Made by a program: the position numbers and the translations under genes. From NCBI GenBank assembly GCA_038049695.1, contig CP142456.1:69343922-69407921 (forward strand): a DNA stretch of 64,000 nt, written 5' to 3'. The notes under the pieces are model-generated. The model searched no databases. It had not been told where the DNA came from and saw only the letters and a list, made by a program, of their open reading frames with translations. Source of the DNA: Cinnamomum chago (taxonomy: Eukaryota > Streptophyta > Magnoliopsida > Laurales > Lauraceae). Below, in pieces: positions 24,514 through 36,752 of the stretch; position 1 is the first letter of the stretch, and each line of letters starts with the position of its first letter.

Positions 24514-25330
24514 TACAAGTGTCCACCGTCATCCTAGTTGCTTGAAACATGTTGGGCCCAAGCCCATCCATTTATTTAATTGGACTAAAGCTGGAATGTC
24601 TTTGTATACTTGTTTGGACAAAATCAATCACTAAATTACAAGTACTACTTTTATAAGAAAAAAAAGAAAGAAATACAAGTATTACTTGTTTGGGCTCAGC
24701 CAAGTTGGACTTTGCGCTTTCTATCATTTAATTCAAATCTGGCCCAAACATTGAATGGGCCTAAATTTTAGATTCAAAACGGCCTAACTACTAAAACATA
24801 AGGTTCACACAATTGGCAAAGGAAAGTTTCTTGGGTCCACCATTTAATCTGACATAATAACAGTAGAGTGTGTTAGTATGTGTCAGGAAAACTCAAAAAA
24901 AAAAAACTGCCCCCAATAATGGTTTTATAGACATTTTCCACAGTGACACCATTAATATTGAAAATAAAATACATGTACATATACTAATACATGCATGTTC
25001 TCTGGATCTTTTTATTGGTCACAAGCACGAGATGATAATCGGAGACTCATCTCATCCTTGTCATTGTCTCGCGATATTTTGGGCCTCTACGTTGCCTGAC
25101 AGTTCCAAAAGCTACCGCCGTATGAATGCGAAATCTGCAAATCACGTGGGGCCCACTGTGATGGCTGTGCCCGAACAAGTAGGCCAAAAAGGACAAACAT
25201 TTTGGAACTCGAATCTGGTTCCTATGGCCTGGACTTTCGGGTTCCTCTGAGTTGTATATTGTTAACATTCCGGAGTCTCTCCCATCTTAAACCCAAACCA
25301 TTAAAAGTTAAGCAGCATCACCATCATTAG
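24514..25330. other. Spacer, no gene seen
   Basis: Contains a 126-codon open stretch from 24870 that has low-complexity character and no family resemblance; not called as a gene. Confidence 0.45.
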
Positions 25331-25338
25331 AATTTGTA

Positions 25339-26062
25339 TGTTCAAAAAATCGCACGAACTTACTTAGATAGATGTATGAGGTTTGTGGAGCTGTTGGAAG
25401 CTTTTGGGAGAAGAATCAGACGCCTGAAACCTGAAAAGAGAGGAGAAGCAACGGTCAGAGACCCTGACTGCAGTTAGCGCAAGGCCCTCTGATACCTGAG
25501 TTAGTGTTGTCACTGAACAAATGGTGAAGTAAGGTAGAGAAGAAGAGAGAGAGAGAGCGCTTAGAGTAAGGGGGGGGGGGGGGGGGGTCCTTATGTATCT
25601 GAACCTCTCTGGAGTCTGAACGTCCAAGCCCCGCCCCCTTGGGTTTTACCTCTTGCCTGCGTATATGCCGGGAGAAGTTTAATTGGAAGCTTCCTTAGTG
25701 GAGGTCGGTGGAAAGGGGATGTCCCATCTGCCCATACCTCGATTTCTGGTGGATGTGACCGTTCGATGCTTATCATATCTGTCAGTTCGTATTGCAGCGT
25801 GGATGTCTTGTCAGCTGACACTTTTACCGAGATCAGGTACTTTTACCTATATCAAGTAAGACCTTTATAAGGACGTACTGACACTGCTACCTAGATGAAG
25901 CACTTGGCCGATGTGAAACACTTAGCCGAGGTGAGCTTTCTGGCCGAAGCCGAACTGGGCGGTGCCAAGGTGGAGATGTATAAGCCGAGATCAAGACGAT
26001 CCGAACTAGTACCGTTACCGTGATCAGCATAATCACTGTCATTAGAGAAAACCCCCCACACA
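25339..26062 (+). repeat. Left LTR of the 25339-31269 element
   Basis: A 724-bp direct repeat. It contains an 18-G run (25570-25587) where the right copy has only 8 G, and a short GA run where the right copy has a longer one. Confidence 0.75.
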
Positions 26063-26424
26063 ATTGCCCCTAGCTCCGGAGCTCAGAGTTCTCCAACTCT
26101 GAAGTCGGGAGCTAAGTATGAGAAGGATCCGCCGAGAGTAGTCTTTGAAGTTAAATGGACTCCATCTCGGTGTCGGTAAGCGACGTCTGATCTATATTTT
26201 GATATTGCTTTATTTGGCCGAGATAGTCAATGTTAATGGTGTGCCCATGTCGCTTCGTCTGTTCAAGGTAATAAATAGCACGTCCGAATTTCTGCAGAAG
26301 ACGAACTGGCGGTGCCACGCGTCATAGCCTGATTGGCTGCGCAATCATTATGATGAAACACGTGCAGTACTCGATGCGATGCTTCGCACGCGCAGTTTTT
26401 TAAATCCGAAACGATGCCTCTATC

Positions 26425-26560
26425 TTTATAAATAGGGACGCTTCTTCCTTCCTCCCTCATTTTTGTTGTTCTGAGAAGGGAAATGAAATTATGCAGAGAG
26501 GATTGTTGGCGAGATCGTTGTTCTCCCCTAGATATTCGTCTTTGCTAGGACCGCGTCTGT
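26425..26560 (+). promoter_or_regulatory. Internal TATA box and short first exon inside the LTR element
   Basis: TTTATAAATAGGG lies at about 26425-26437, outside the LTR. Then come a leader and an ATG at 26491 opening M-Q-R-G-L-L-A-R-S-L-F-S-P-R-Y-S-S-L-L-G, which ends at a consensus donor GTAAGT at 26559. The peptide lacks acidic residues and is rich in R, S and L, like a mitochondrial presequence. This suggests either the element's own promoter or a captured host promoter and first exon. Confidence 0.4.
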
Positions 26561-26689
26561 AAGTTCCCCTTTTGCGTCTCTGTTACATTTTTTCGGTTCT
26601 AGTGTTCGTTGCTTTCCATCCTCCGCTTTGTTTAGGGTTCCTGCACCTCTGTCTCTGTGTTTCATTTTCCCATCTTCTTTAGATTCTAG

Positions 26690-28530
26690 GATGAGAATCT
26701 ATATGTGTATGTTAGACACCCTTGCGGCCTTAGATGATTTCAGGGCTAGATTTAGGATACCAGATGATGTTTTGGTTAGACTTGATGACCCAGATGATGC
26801 CTTCAAGGGTCGGAACTTCTATGACGACTGGATGTCGTTCCCCTTGGTCTCGGTGATTGAGGGTGGGGTCAGATTTCCCTTGCACCCTCTTCTCAGGATT
26901 TGCCCCAGCAAGTGGAAGCTGTGCCCCTGCCAACTCATGCCCAATGGCTTCAAGGTCATCATGGTGTCTATGATATCGAGGACGCTTATGACCTTTGTAA
27001 GTCCGCTGCGGACGACAACACATATTATCTTCGGGTAAAGGCGAAGCGGGATCCTTTCGTCCACGCCTTAAAAGATTCGAACAAGTACGCCGGAGACGAC
27101 GACTATTCGTCTCAGGCAACTGGGAGATCAGGGAGGCCGAGACCGAGCCGGGAAGGTTATACAAGGTCCCTCGTCGCCTTGGGACTCCTCCGAGTAATCA
27201 CCGATACCTTTTGAATTACATAGGACCTTTCTATATCTGCCGAATTGACATTCTTTTGCACTATGTAGACGTCCAAGAGAGGAAGCGGGAGGCGCGCCGA
27301 GCAGGGTGGAAGAGGAACAGTGCTTGGCTCGAAGAAGTGAGGCGCTACTGAGGCCACAAAGGCCGAGCTACCTTCGCTCTGCTCTGCTACGAGCCAAAGT
27401 ATCAGTCTTTCATCAAGAGGAGGGCCGAACCGGAACCAACCTCAACGAGCTCGGAGCACCAAGAGGCTTCGGATGCTGGGGCTTCTGCCTCTCCTTCGGT
27501 TGAGCTCCAATGAGTAGTTGAAGAGTACAACTCACCTGTCTCGGCAGAGAGCAGAGAAAAGATGCTGCCAAGACGTTAGCCCGCTGTCAGGGACATGAGC
27601 GCGTTGGTGTTCGGGGGCCGATCTCATCCGACTCCCCGAGTTCCTCTGGTGCATGTTGCTGTCAGAGCTCCATTGGAATCCTCAAGCTTGGAAGTTCGGC
27701 AACGTTCTGCCGAGGCTGCAGAAGAGGGGGGGACTCGAGCCAAGAAGATGGCCAAGACCGAGGCTTCGGTGGAGGACGTCCGTAGGATTTCCGAGTCATC
27801 ACCTCCTGGGCCTGCGCCATGGAGACCTAGTCTTCAGATCGGTCCCAGGAGGCCCATCACAGTGGAGGACCAGGTTGCTAGAAATCCTCTTGTCATGGCG
27901 GCCCTCGCCGGTGCCTGTGCTTTGTCCAAGGATATGGCCAGGCACAGGGATGCTGATGACATGTCGCTAGCGCTAGCGTCAATGCAAGCGGCTCTGTTGG
28001 TGAGTTTCTAAGTTTCCCACAAATTTGATCTCGGTAATAGTTTCTCATAATGTTTCTATCTTCTTGCAGCAAGTGCAAAGATCTCATGTACAACTGGAGA
28101 GAGTTTGACAAAATGGAGCTAAGAGAGCAGAGGGGGAGGCACAAAGGAAGACTCTCGAAGCTGCATTGGAGGAGAGCAGCAAGAGGGCGGCCAAGCAAGA
28201 ACAACTGATCCGAAATCTCATTGCCAAGGTGGAAGCAGCGAAGGCCGATACCGAAGTGCACAAAAAGTTGATGGCCGAGCAGAGGGAAGAAGCCGAGGCC
28301 AAGCTCGAGGTTGAGACGAAGGCAACCTATGACGAGGGAGTGGTTGAGGCGACAACCCTATACGAGGTGCAAGTCGTGGCCATACGAGACAAAGTATGAG
28401 AACTTGGTTGGCTGGCGGCACTGGACAAAGTGGGCGTCCCCGAGGACGACCCAGCTTACAGAAACCCGGCCAAGTTCCCGAGCTCAGATCCGGAATCAAG
28501 TTCTGCCCCCACTTTGATCGAAGCTCCTAC
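26690..28530 (+). pseudogene. Transposon protein of the 'putative gypsy type transposon' family (PF04195-like), broken
   Basis: Starting near 26690 the frame encodes F-R-A-R-F-R-I-P-D-D-V-L-V-R, then F-P-L-V-S-V-I-E-G-G-V-R-F-P-L-H-P-L-L. After a frame change come C-Q-L-M-P-N-G-F-K-V-I-M and D-A-Y-D-L-C-K-S-A-A-D; this series is typical of the plant PF04195 family. The C-terminal part is an alanine/glutamate-rich coiled coil (about 28090-28390, interrupted by a stop near 28110) ending with G-W-L-A-A-L-D-K-V-G-V-P-E-D-D-P-A-Y-R-N. An intron of about 60 bp (28006-28069) ending TTGCAG is likely. Stops and shifts indicate a dead copy. Its function in transposition is unknown. Confidence 0.65.
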
Positions 28531-29299
28531 CTAGCGACTGAGGTTCCTTAGGCTGATGATGCCAATGCAAACGCTGCTGCTGTCTGAGTCACTTACGTAC
28601 TTTTGTTTTTCTTTTGGTTGGAAAAATTATAATAGAAAGCAAACTGTAATCTAATTTGATATGAATGCAATGAAATTCTTTTGCCTTCAAACTGTGTGAT
28701 GCTCTTTTTTGGATGTTTTCTCCTTGCTCTTTCTGACTTTGGTTTCATAACCGAGCCCTTCTCATGCTCCGAAGTCCAAGTATCTGAGTTTGGTTTTTCA
28801 ATCAGAATAAGGAATTGTTTCCTCAACTCAAGAATTTAGTGTAGGGGCACCAAGTTCGTCCGAGCTCAAATGGATGAAATTGTATGGACCCCTTTCATGC
28901 GTAGTAGTAGAAGGTTCAATAAGGTGATAAGAGTACCTGGTTCCGCAACCGAAGTAAACGCCGGATCTTTTTAGCTGGATGTTGTACAGTTGATTCAAAA
29001 CCAGACTGGGATAGCTGTGAAATCCCGTGACTCGACGTTTTGGTGAGTTGGTACCGTTACCAAGCTAAAGGGAGGATTGAGTTCAGGTGCTAGGGAAAGA
29101 TGCCGAGCTGGGGTGATGTTGACCGAGGTGGTGCTGTTACCGAAATTAAGCAATCTTGGCTGTCTGGAGCCAAGTATTATAATGGGTGAGCCTTTCTGAA
29201 CGTCGGTTTTACATGAGACCGAGTCCTAGTCGGTACTCTTACCGGATCTGGGACGATCGTGGTAGGTCCATTGAGCTCTATGACCTATTAGTTGGGGCT

Positions 29300-29800
29300 G
29301 TACAAGTTGAGGTTATAGCTGGAGCTGCCCTGATTGAAAGCGAGGTGTCGAGCTGCCCTGATTGAAAGTGATACGTCGAGCTGCCATGATCAAAGTTGTC
29401 CGAGCGGAGAAAATTGTCGGGAATGCTCCAGGAAAAGATCAGACTGTTGTTGAGTTCCATAACTGCAACACTTTGCAGCTGGTTCCATAACCGAGCTGTA
29501 CGCCTAGTTCCATAGTTGAGTTGTACGCCGAGTTCCATAACTTGGCGATTTGAATAGCTGGTTCCATAACCGAGCTGATGGAGGATGGTCCCGTGACCGA
29601 GCCTAAGCAGCTGGTTCCATAACCGAGCTAACTCCGAGTTCCATAACTTCGGCGATTTAAATGGCTGGTTCCATAACCGAGCCGATGGAGACTGGTCCAG
29701 TGACCGAGCCTAAGCAGCTGGTTCCATAATTGAGCTGATGCTGAGTTCCATAACTTTGGCGATTTAAATGGTTGGTTCCACAACCGAGCCGAAGATGGTA
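29300..29800. repeat. Tandem repeats, about 107-bp and about 30-bp units
   Basis: The word CATAACTT(T)GGCGATTT recurs at about 29538, 29644 and 29751, giving a 106-107-bp period in which CTGGTTCCATAACCGAGC also repeats. Just upstream (29318-29395) GAGCTGCCCTGATTGAAAG is repeated three times with a period near 30 bp. Both lie in the internal region of the LTR element. Confidence 0.75.
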
Positions 29801-30518
29801 CTGTGGCTGAACTGAGGCCAAAGCTGAAGCTAGTTTGTGCCCCTATCCCAGTCGTGGCTGGTGATGTCGCCAAGGCCGCTGCCGGAGTTGTCGCGATCGG
29901 AACTATCCGGATTGTGTATGGCGATGGCACTGAGCTAGAGATTGAGGCGAAGACAAGCATGGCGAGTGAAGGAACTGCTCCCAGGACTGTAGTTCTCCAC
30001 TGGGGGATGGGTCCCGCCAAAGGATGAAGCTCTGGTAAGCTTGAGTTCGAGCTTTGTCTTGGATCGCCCTTTTGATCAGTGCTTTCATAGGGACTATGGG
30101 GATCCAAAGAAGGTTCTTTCGAAGTTTGCTGGCTGGCAACGAAGCTTTACTTAAAAGATGCAAGGGCCGCGGCTTCGGGCCTTCAAATCAACAAGAGATG
30201 GATCTTCATCATATCATTGTCGCGACCTACTTGGTGGAGGAAATGATGAGACCCGGCTGTTGCTGGAACTTTTGCTTTGCAGGGGAGTCTTTAGCAGGAC
30301 AACACTTTGTTTGGGGGTGCTCCGATAGAGGAGTGCTCTGCTGGGGAGGTGTTATTACCCCCTTTGCTGATGAACCTGTCAGAGTTACAGGTCATCCCGC
30401 GCCTTGATGTATCAGACTTTCCCTCGATCTCGTTCGGCAAGGAATCATTGATGATGGTGACCGCTGCTAGAGGCATGACTTTCTGATCGTATTTCTCATA
30501 GACAACGCCAATTGTAAC

Positions 30519-30724
30519 TGCAAAAAATCTCGCGAACTTACTTAGATAGATATATGAGGTTTGTGGAGCTGCTGGAAGCTTTTGGGAGAAGGATCAGATG
30601 CCTGAAACCTGACAGGAGAGGAGAAGCAACGGTCAAAGACCATGGCTGCAGTCAGCGCAAGGCCCTCCGACGTCTGAGTTAGTACTGTCACTGAACAAAG
30701 GGTGAAGTGAGGTAGAGAAGAAGA

Positions 30725-30759
<35 letters not shown>

Positions 30760-31269
30760 GAGTAAGGGGGGGGTCCTTGTGTATCTGAACCTCTCTGGAG
30801 TCTAAACGTCCAAGCCCCGCCCCCTTGGGTTTTACCTCTTACCTGTATATATGCCGGGAGAAGTTCAATCGAAAGCTACCTTAGTGGAGGTCGGTGGAAA
30901 GGGGATGTCCCATTTGCCCATACCTCGATTTCTGGTGGATGTGATCATTCAACGCCTATCATATATGCCAGTTCGTACTGCAGCGTGTTTGTCTTATCAC
31001 TGACACTTTTACCGAGGTCAGTTACTTTTACCGAGATCATGTACGACCTTTACAAAGGACGTACTGGCACTGCTACCTAGATGGAGCACTTGCCCGAGAT
31101 GAAGCACTTGGCCGAGGTGAAACACTTAGCCAAGGTGAGCTTTCTGGCCGAAGTCGAACTGGGCGGTCCCGAGATGGAGATGTATAGGTCAAGATCTAGA
31201 CGATCCAAACTAATACCGTTACCGTGATCTGCATAATCACTGTCATTATTAGAGAAACCCCCCCACACA
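30519..31269 (+). repeat. Right LTR of the 25339-31269 element
   Basis: A 751-bp direct copy of 25339-26062 with a longer GA microsatellite (about 30729-30755), a shorter G run and scattered substitutions. The difference from the left copy gives an age estimate for the insertion. Confidence 0.75.
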
Positions 31270-31277
31270 AAATTTGT

Positions 31278-33566
31278 CTCAGCCACATTGACGCATGATT
31301 CATGTTTGATTATGACAAAAAAATTTACATCAACTGCAATGCTTCTCTTTTATCTGAGCTTGAGATTCAAGTTATAACAATAGATGACATTGGTTTAAAA
31401 CTCTATTGAATAATATCTTAATATGAGATTGTGATTTTTACATGGTCATCATCTAATCTTGAGATCAAGTTATTTCAATGGATAAAGTTGAATTAAAATC
31501 GTATAGAATAATATTTTAATATGAGATTATGATTTTTACAGGGTGGATGTGACTTTTATTGGAGAAAAGATTTCTATACATATTTTCAAGGTGAAACTTT
31601 AATTTTTAATGGTTTGAATTTCAAGCTTGGGTGTCAAAACCTTGGAACACTCCTTAAAATGATCACTTCTTATAGTGGAGCCCACCTTGACCCATGAGGC
31701 AGCGTAACGGAGCAGAGGCATCGGTGAAGGATACATTTTAAGATGAATTGGAGGTACAAAAAATATAAAGCGAATCAAATGATCATGATCATTCGTCTTA
31801 GGTCTTCAAATTTTAAGTCATGTATCATAATAGTTTATGAGATTCATTGTTAATGTTATATAGGCACCATATTGTGATATTGCAATTCAAGGTAGAAATG
31901 GTATGGTTTTGAAAATGTAGATCATACTTTTCAATCCGATTTCAATGTGTATGAGTTGCATCTACAATGCAATATTGTACTCTAGCTGAGCTGATGGGGA
32001 CCAGCAGTTATGTACAAACCCATAAATGAGAATGCGTTTGACGTCACCTTTGCTTCATGGTCAAATATCACCATTCATTTACTCAATTAATCGTCCATTG
32101 CATTGAATTTTTAAGATATCAGATTGTTTTTTACATGTACATGTGCAAGTAGTAAATGTGAGGTAGATGTTAAATTATAAAAAGTAAAAACATAAGTTAT
32201 ATTAAAAATAGTAGATGTGCAGTAAGATCCCCGCTTGGATAGTATGAAATAAAGTATACCGATGAGAGCGGATTAAAAAACACCTTTTGCCGTAAAGTTT
32301 ACAAGACCACATTTTATCACACTTTCATGTGGATAAAAGATAGAGAAGAAAGAGGCTAGTGGAGTAAAAGATAATTAGTGTTACTCATGAGTTCACTTCT
32401 CTGCTCCACTTTTTAAGCCAAAATAGGGTGGAGTAAAGAATGTCACATTACATGTTTATTTACTTTAACTCCACCTTTACCAATGTCTTGTGCTAAATAA
32501 ATACAGTTGTATTCTGGTGAGATATAACTCTCAGTCCTCTTGAGAGGTAAAGTTAATTGGAGCTTCTCATGAGACATGATTAGATACATGTCAATCATGG
32601 TGTGATGAAAAAGTCTCATTGTGGATGTGATTTTGACAAAAAATTATTTTAATCAATTCATTACAACCATTGATTTAGGGGACTTACAGTTTAACAACTT
32701 CTTAATTTACATTATCTAGGAAATTCAATCCAAGGGTGAGAGTAACTCATTTTCTGTCTAAGTTAGTGTGAGTACCAACTTATGAAGGTGAGTAAGTGTG
32801 ATGGGGGTTAGATTGTCTTAGGGGCTGCCATGGTGGTAGAAAAGTTGTCTCTCACACAAAGTATAATAGCTCCATAATTTTGTAAGTTTGCGGTAGTTTT
32901 CATTCTGCAGTATTCTCCCCCTTTCCTCATGTCAATCCAATGACAAATATCGATTAACTAATGTTACATCAGGGTGAGCAGGGTATCAAGAATGGTTCAA
33001 TCCCAATCTTCCATGGAAATCGACTTCCTGAATGTGAAAGTTAACACACTCAATCTTCTTCAGGAGGTGAATACCCAGACCCCACCAAATCAAATAGTGG
33101 TGCCCCTGACCTACCTTATGTTATCCAACATATGATCGCAACTACCTACCCCATAGGGAAAAGAAATGAAAAGAAAAAATGTTTAAGCTAAATACCTAAC
33201 TTTAATCTAGACATAAAAAAAGGCATGGGCCCCATCCATAATCAACGGCTATTGTTTATTTATTTATTTTAGTTTTATTTTATAAATCAACATCTAATTA
33301 CTTACATATAGTGTTGGGTGAAAGGCAGGGGGTGGCCATGAACCCCCAAAAGTTCTGTAAAAATTCTATATAAATCTTGTAAAGATGTTTAGGGCCCATT
33401 TCTTTGCAAGAATTTAGAGAATTCTTGTTTGGAGAATTTATAAATCCTCCAAACGCTATCCCCCTACATGAAATTTCAAAATCTTTATAGCCAATAAAGC
33501 ATTCATAAATGGTAAGAACTAAGAAGGTTGGAATTTAGATATTTTAACTGGATGTTTGTAACTTTG
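31278..33566. other. Spacer with one two-copy tandem repeat, no gene seen
   Basis: A unit of about 100 bp beginning GAGAT(T)CAAGTTAT is present twice in tandem (31362-31460, 31461-31540). Other parts are AT-rich with no coding signature. An 'AGGGCCCATTT' word near 33392 may be a solo MITE end. Confidence 0.5.
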
Positions 33567-33891
33567 GCGTATTTGAATGTGAAGTGAATTGCGTTGAGGT
33601 GAAGTAAAGCCTTCGTTATCCAGACAAAAAAAGACAAATGGGTTATTCCAAAATTACAAAAACTCAAAATCCTCTCACTCTTTTAAAATAAAAATAAAAA
33701 TAAAAATAAAAAAGCAACCTCCTTTCTCCGCTAAATAACAAAAACACATTATCTTTTTACGCAAAAAGTCAAAAAAATTCCCCTAACAAGCCAACAAAAA
33801 TAAAAGACCATCATAACCCTTTATATTTTATTCTCTATTAATTTAATGCTTCACCTCACTTTATTTCAATTCACCGTAGATCCAAACACGC
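33567..33891. mobile_element. Tourist-like MITE, GCGTGTTTGGA family
   Basis: The left end GCGTATTTGAATGTGAAGTG pairs with the inverted right end GCGTGTTTGGATCTACGGTG, both continuing into GAATTG and GTGAAGTAAAG-like words. The right flank is TTA, the left flank TTG. It is related in internal sequence to the copies at 3280 and 59450. Confidence 0.6.
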
Positions 33892-34030
33892 TTAAAATTA
33901 AAAAATCTAAAAGAAATATACCATTTCTTGATGCCTAGGAGATGGTTGTACTATTAATGTTGAAATCCCCATCCCAACAACTTGTCATCAAGAACTCTAC
34001 CAAAGAAACAACCCTATGGATTTAGGAAAC

Positions 34031-34200
34031 AGATCCCCTATTTCTTCCAAACAGGGGAGCCCTGTTTGGACGAATCAGGGGGTGACACACACGGGGGCGG
34101 AGGAAAGAAAATTTGTTTTTTTTCTTTCCTCCGCCCCTGCATGTGGCGACCCTAATTCGTCCAAACAGGGCTCCTCTGTTTGGATGAAACAGGGGATCCG
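34031..34200. repeat. Near-perfect 170-bp foldback hairpin
   Basis: Left arm about 34031-34111 and right arm about 34120-34200 are reverse complements with few mismatches, around an 8-nt loop. The inner 18 bp (GGGGCGGAGGAAAGAAAA) pair exactly, and GGATCCCCTGTTTC-type ends close the stem. It may be a minimal MITE; if transcribed it would give a long hairpin RNA. Confidence 0.85.
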
Positions 34201-34313
34201 GATCCATGATTTAATTCTCTGGGTACTTATCGAAAGTGAATATTGTCCTTGACTTCCTTTCTTTAATTCCTAGAGTTGAATTCACTACCAAACCTAACAA
34301 CTCCAACAAATAG

Positions 34314-36110
34314 GGTTTTTTTTTTTTTTTTTTGTAAAAGAAGAATTCATTAAAAGCAAACAAAGGAACAAGAGAACAATAAGAAAAAGAATTACAAGAA
34401 ACAACCAACCAAAAAGCACTACAAACTAGGACATGGAAAACATCCTAACCTTGTCACCCCTATAAGCATTTTTTGCAAAATTATTCGCGACCATATTCAT
34501 GGATCTGGGGATATACATAAGAGAACTCAAAACATTTAAAAGATAAAAGCATCCATAGATATACATAAGAGAACTCAAAACATTTAAAAGATAAAAGCAT
34601 CCATAGAGATGTCTTGCAAAATGGAATCAATAGACCAATCCGGCTTGCCTTGGACCGCACACACAACTTCATGAGCATCCGTCAAAATATGAACTTTTAA
34701 GAAGCCCATTACCTTTGCTTTAATCACGGCCGAGAGAATGGCCCTCGTCTTAACTTCTTTGGAGGAAGAGACTTTTGATCCATCCAACAAGTCTGCAGCC
34801 ACAAATGAGCCATTAATCCAAATGAAAAAACCATAACCTGCTTTTCCATTAAGCTTACTGAAAGCAGCATCGGTAAAAATCATAGCCCCCTCAGGACCTC
34901 TAGTTGGTATGCTAGAATCCTAAGAAACTTTTTTTTTCATTTCCTCCTCTTTGTTTCATGGAATTTAACTCTATGAATACATTTTTAGCAATATTTATAG
35001 TATTTGTAGGAGTCACCTCCTTTCATCTGAAAAGAAAATCATTCTTACATTTTCAAATGGCCCACCACAAATCCAGAGTAACGCCTTTAGTGCTTTTATC
35101 TATGGTTGGCCTTGAAGAGTCCTGCACTTCAATATACTTATTCCACCATTTTGATATTGATCCAAAAGTAAAACTATGAGATAAATAGCCTAAACTTGAC
35201 CCAAACCAAGAGGCCCTAGCATACTCGCATAAAAAGAGAGCATGTTCAATAGATTCGTCTTTCTTATTATAGATGGGGCATAAAGCATTACTAGAGATAG
35301 ATTTACTATGAAGAAGTTTACGCACCTGATTTGTATTGTTTAGACATACCATCCAAACAGGAGATCTCTTTGGAGAAGATATAACTTCCATAACGCTTTC
35401 CATTTAATCATGGCCCCTAAGAACTTGATTTCCCCTTCTAATGACATTGTAAGCAGATTTAGTAGAAATAACTCCATTTTTCATATATGGCCAAGTTTTC
35501 TTATTCTCGTGATATTGGGGAATGTAAATCTTTAAAATACTATCCACATCAGCATTATTGTTAAAATTCTCCTTGATGAAAGTGACATTCCATTTTCTAT
35601 CTTGGTCCCATGGATCACTAACAATAAGGTTTGGATTGAGAGCATTTGAGTGAGGTTTTCTCGGCCCACTCTCACGTGAAATCCAATTACAATTCCAAAC
35701 TGATATATCCTTATCATTTCCTATGATCCACCCCACTTTTTCATTAATAAATTTAGTTCTACAAAACCTTTCCAAAACCAATAATTACCCTTTTTAGCCT
35801 GGCCTTCCAAAGAGATTTGTTCGGGCAATATTTGGTTTTGAATATTTTAGAACTTAGACGCTCTTCATTAGAGAAGCATCTCCAGGTAGTTTTAGTTAGG
35901 AGAGCCAAATTATTTTTAGCCGTTTCACGAATTCCCAAACCCCCATTATCAATAGAGTTACAAATAGTGCTCCATTTAATAGCATGTACCTTCCTTTTTC
36001 TCAGTTTTCCACTTCAAAAGGAATTTCTGAATAATCTATCAATCGTTTCACTGGTATTAGATGGGAGTTTAAGGACTGGTACGTTGTAATAAGAATCGAA
36101 GAAACAACCT
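34314..36110 (-). mobile_element. 5'-truncated L1 LINE with poly(A), minus strand
   Basis: A T18 run at about 34316-34333 is the poly(A) tail of a minus-strand L1. Reading away from 36110 the fragments are the end of the reverse transcriptase and L1 linker (around 35781-35404), a zinc-binding zf-RVT block with C-P-I-Y-N...H-A-L-F-L-C (35403-35053), and an RNase H-like domain with F-T-D-A-A-F-S (34883-34584). Frames shift several times. A 48-bp segment is tandemly duplicated at 34511-34607. Confidence 0.75.
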
Positions 36111-36743
36111 TTTAATTAATGGGCTCCTCCCGGTTTGAGATAGAAGAGGAAGTTGCCATGACATAATCTTGCATTTTATTTTATTAATCAAATTTTGGAA
36201 GTTGGAGTTCTTGTTTTTATTAATAATAAGGGATTACCAAGGTATGTTTTATTATTTCCCATTTTTCTAACCCATTTTTAAAAAAAATAGTTGTGAAACC
36301 ATGTTATCATCCATAATCTTTTCTTACTCTTCTGTAGCCCTGTGCATGATCCTACAGCACATGGCTTTACTCAGCAGCTGTGAAAGAGAAGATGAAAGAG
36401 ACAGTGGAATGATTCTTGGCCGTTGATTGCGTGAGTTATGATGAGGACAATTACTAACTTCATGTCTGGACTTTTGGGGTCTCTTTGAATTTTGCAGGTC
36501 AATCCAATCAAATCATATCAAATGATGAAGGCTAGCATTGTACCCATGTTCCCTAACATGATGACTGTCTCCTGGTGGGTGGGATTAGATCGGATTCTTA
36601 TCTGAATCCTCCACCACCACTTCAACTTTTCAGGTCAGGTCCAGCCTAAAAGTTGTTGAAATAGTACCAAAAACTTTAAAAGCACAATATTCGAAGTGCT
36701 ATCATATCCCTTTTAGGTCCCCACTTAATTTTGAACTTGCAGG
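36111..36743. other. Spacer, no gene seen
   Basis: AT-rich sequence without coding or repeat signature. Confidence 0.4.
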
Positions 36744-36752
36744 GTTATTTAT

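Larger units (their letters stand above)
25339..31269 (+). mobile_element. Non-autonomous LTR element carrying a 'putative gypsy type transposon' protein
   Basis: Two long direct repeats (25339-26062 and 30519-31269) flank 4.5 kb. Both begin TG(TT)CAAAAAATC and end in CCCCCCACACA. The word AATTTGT lies beside both outer borders (25331-25337, 31271-31277), consistent with a target duplication within 1-2 nt. No protease, integrase or reverse transcriptase is present. Neither a tRNA-complementary primer site after the left repeat nor a polypurine tract before the right one is evident, which is odd for an LTR element. CCGAG motifs are scattered through the internal region. Confidence 0.72.

Noticed and set aside
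24870..25250. 126-codon open frame on the plus strand
   Set aside because: No recognisable domain, no promoter or splice context, and starts in a poly(A) stretch.
26690..28530. Treating the coiled-coil ORFs as a host gene
   Set aside because: They are bounded by long direct terminal repeats and match a known transposon protein family, with internal stops.
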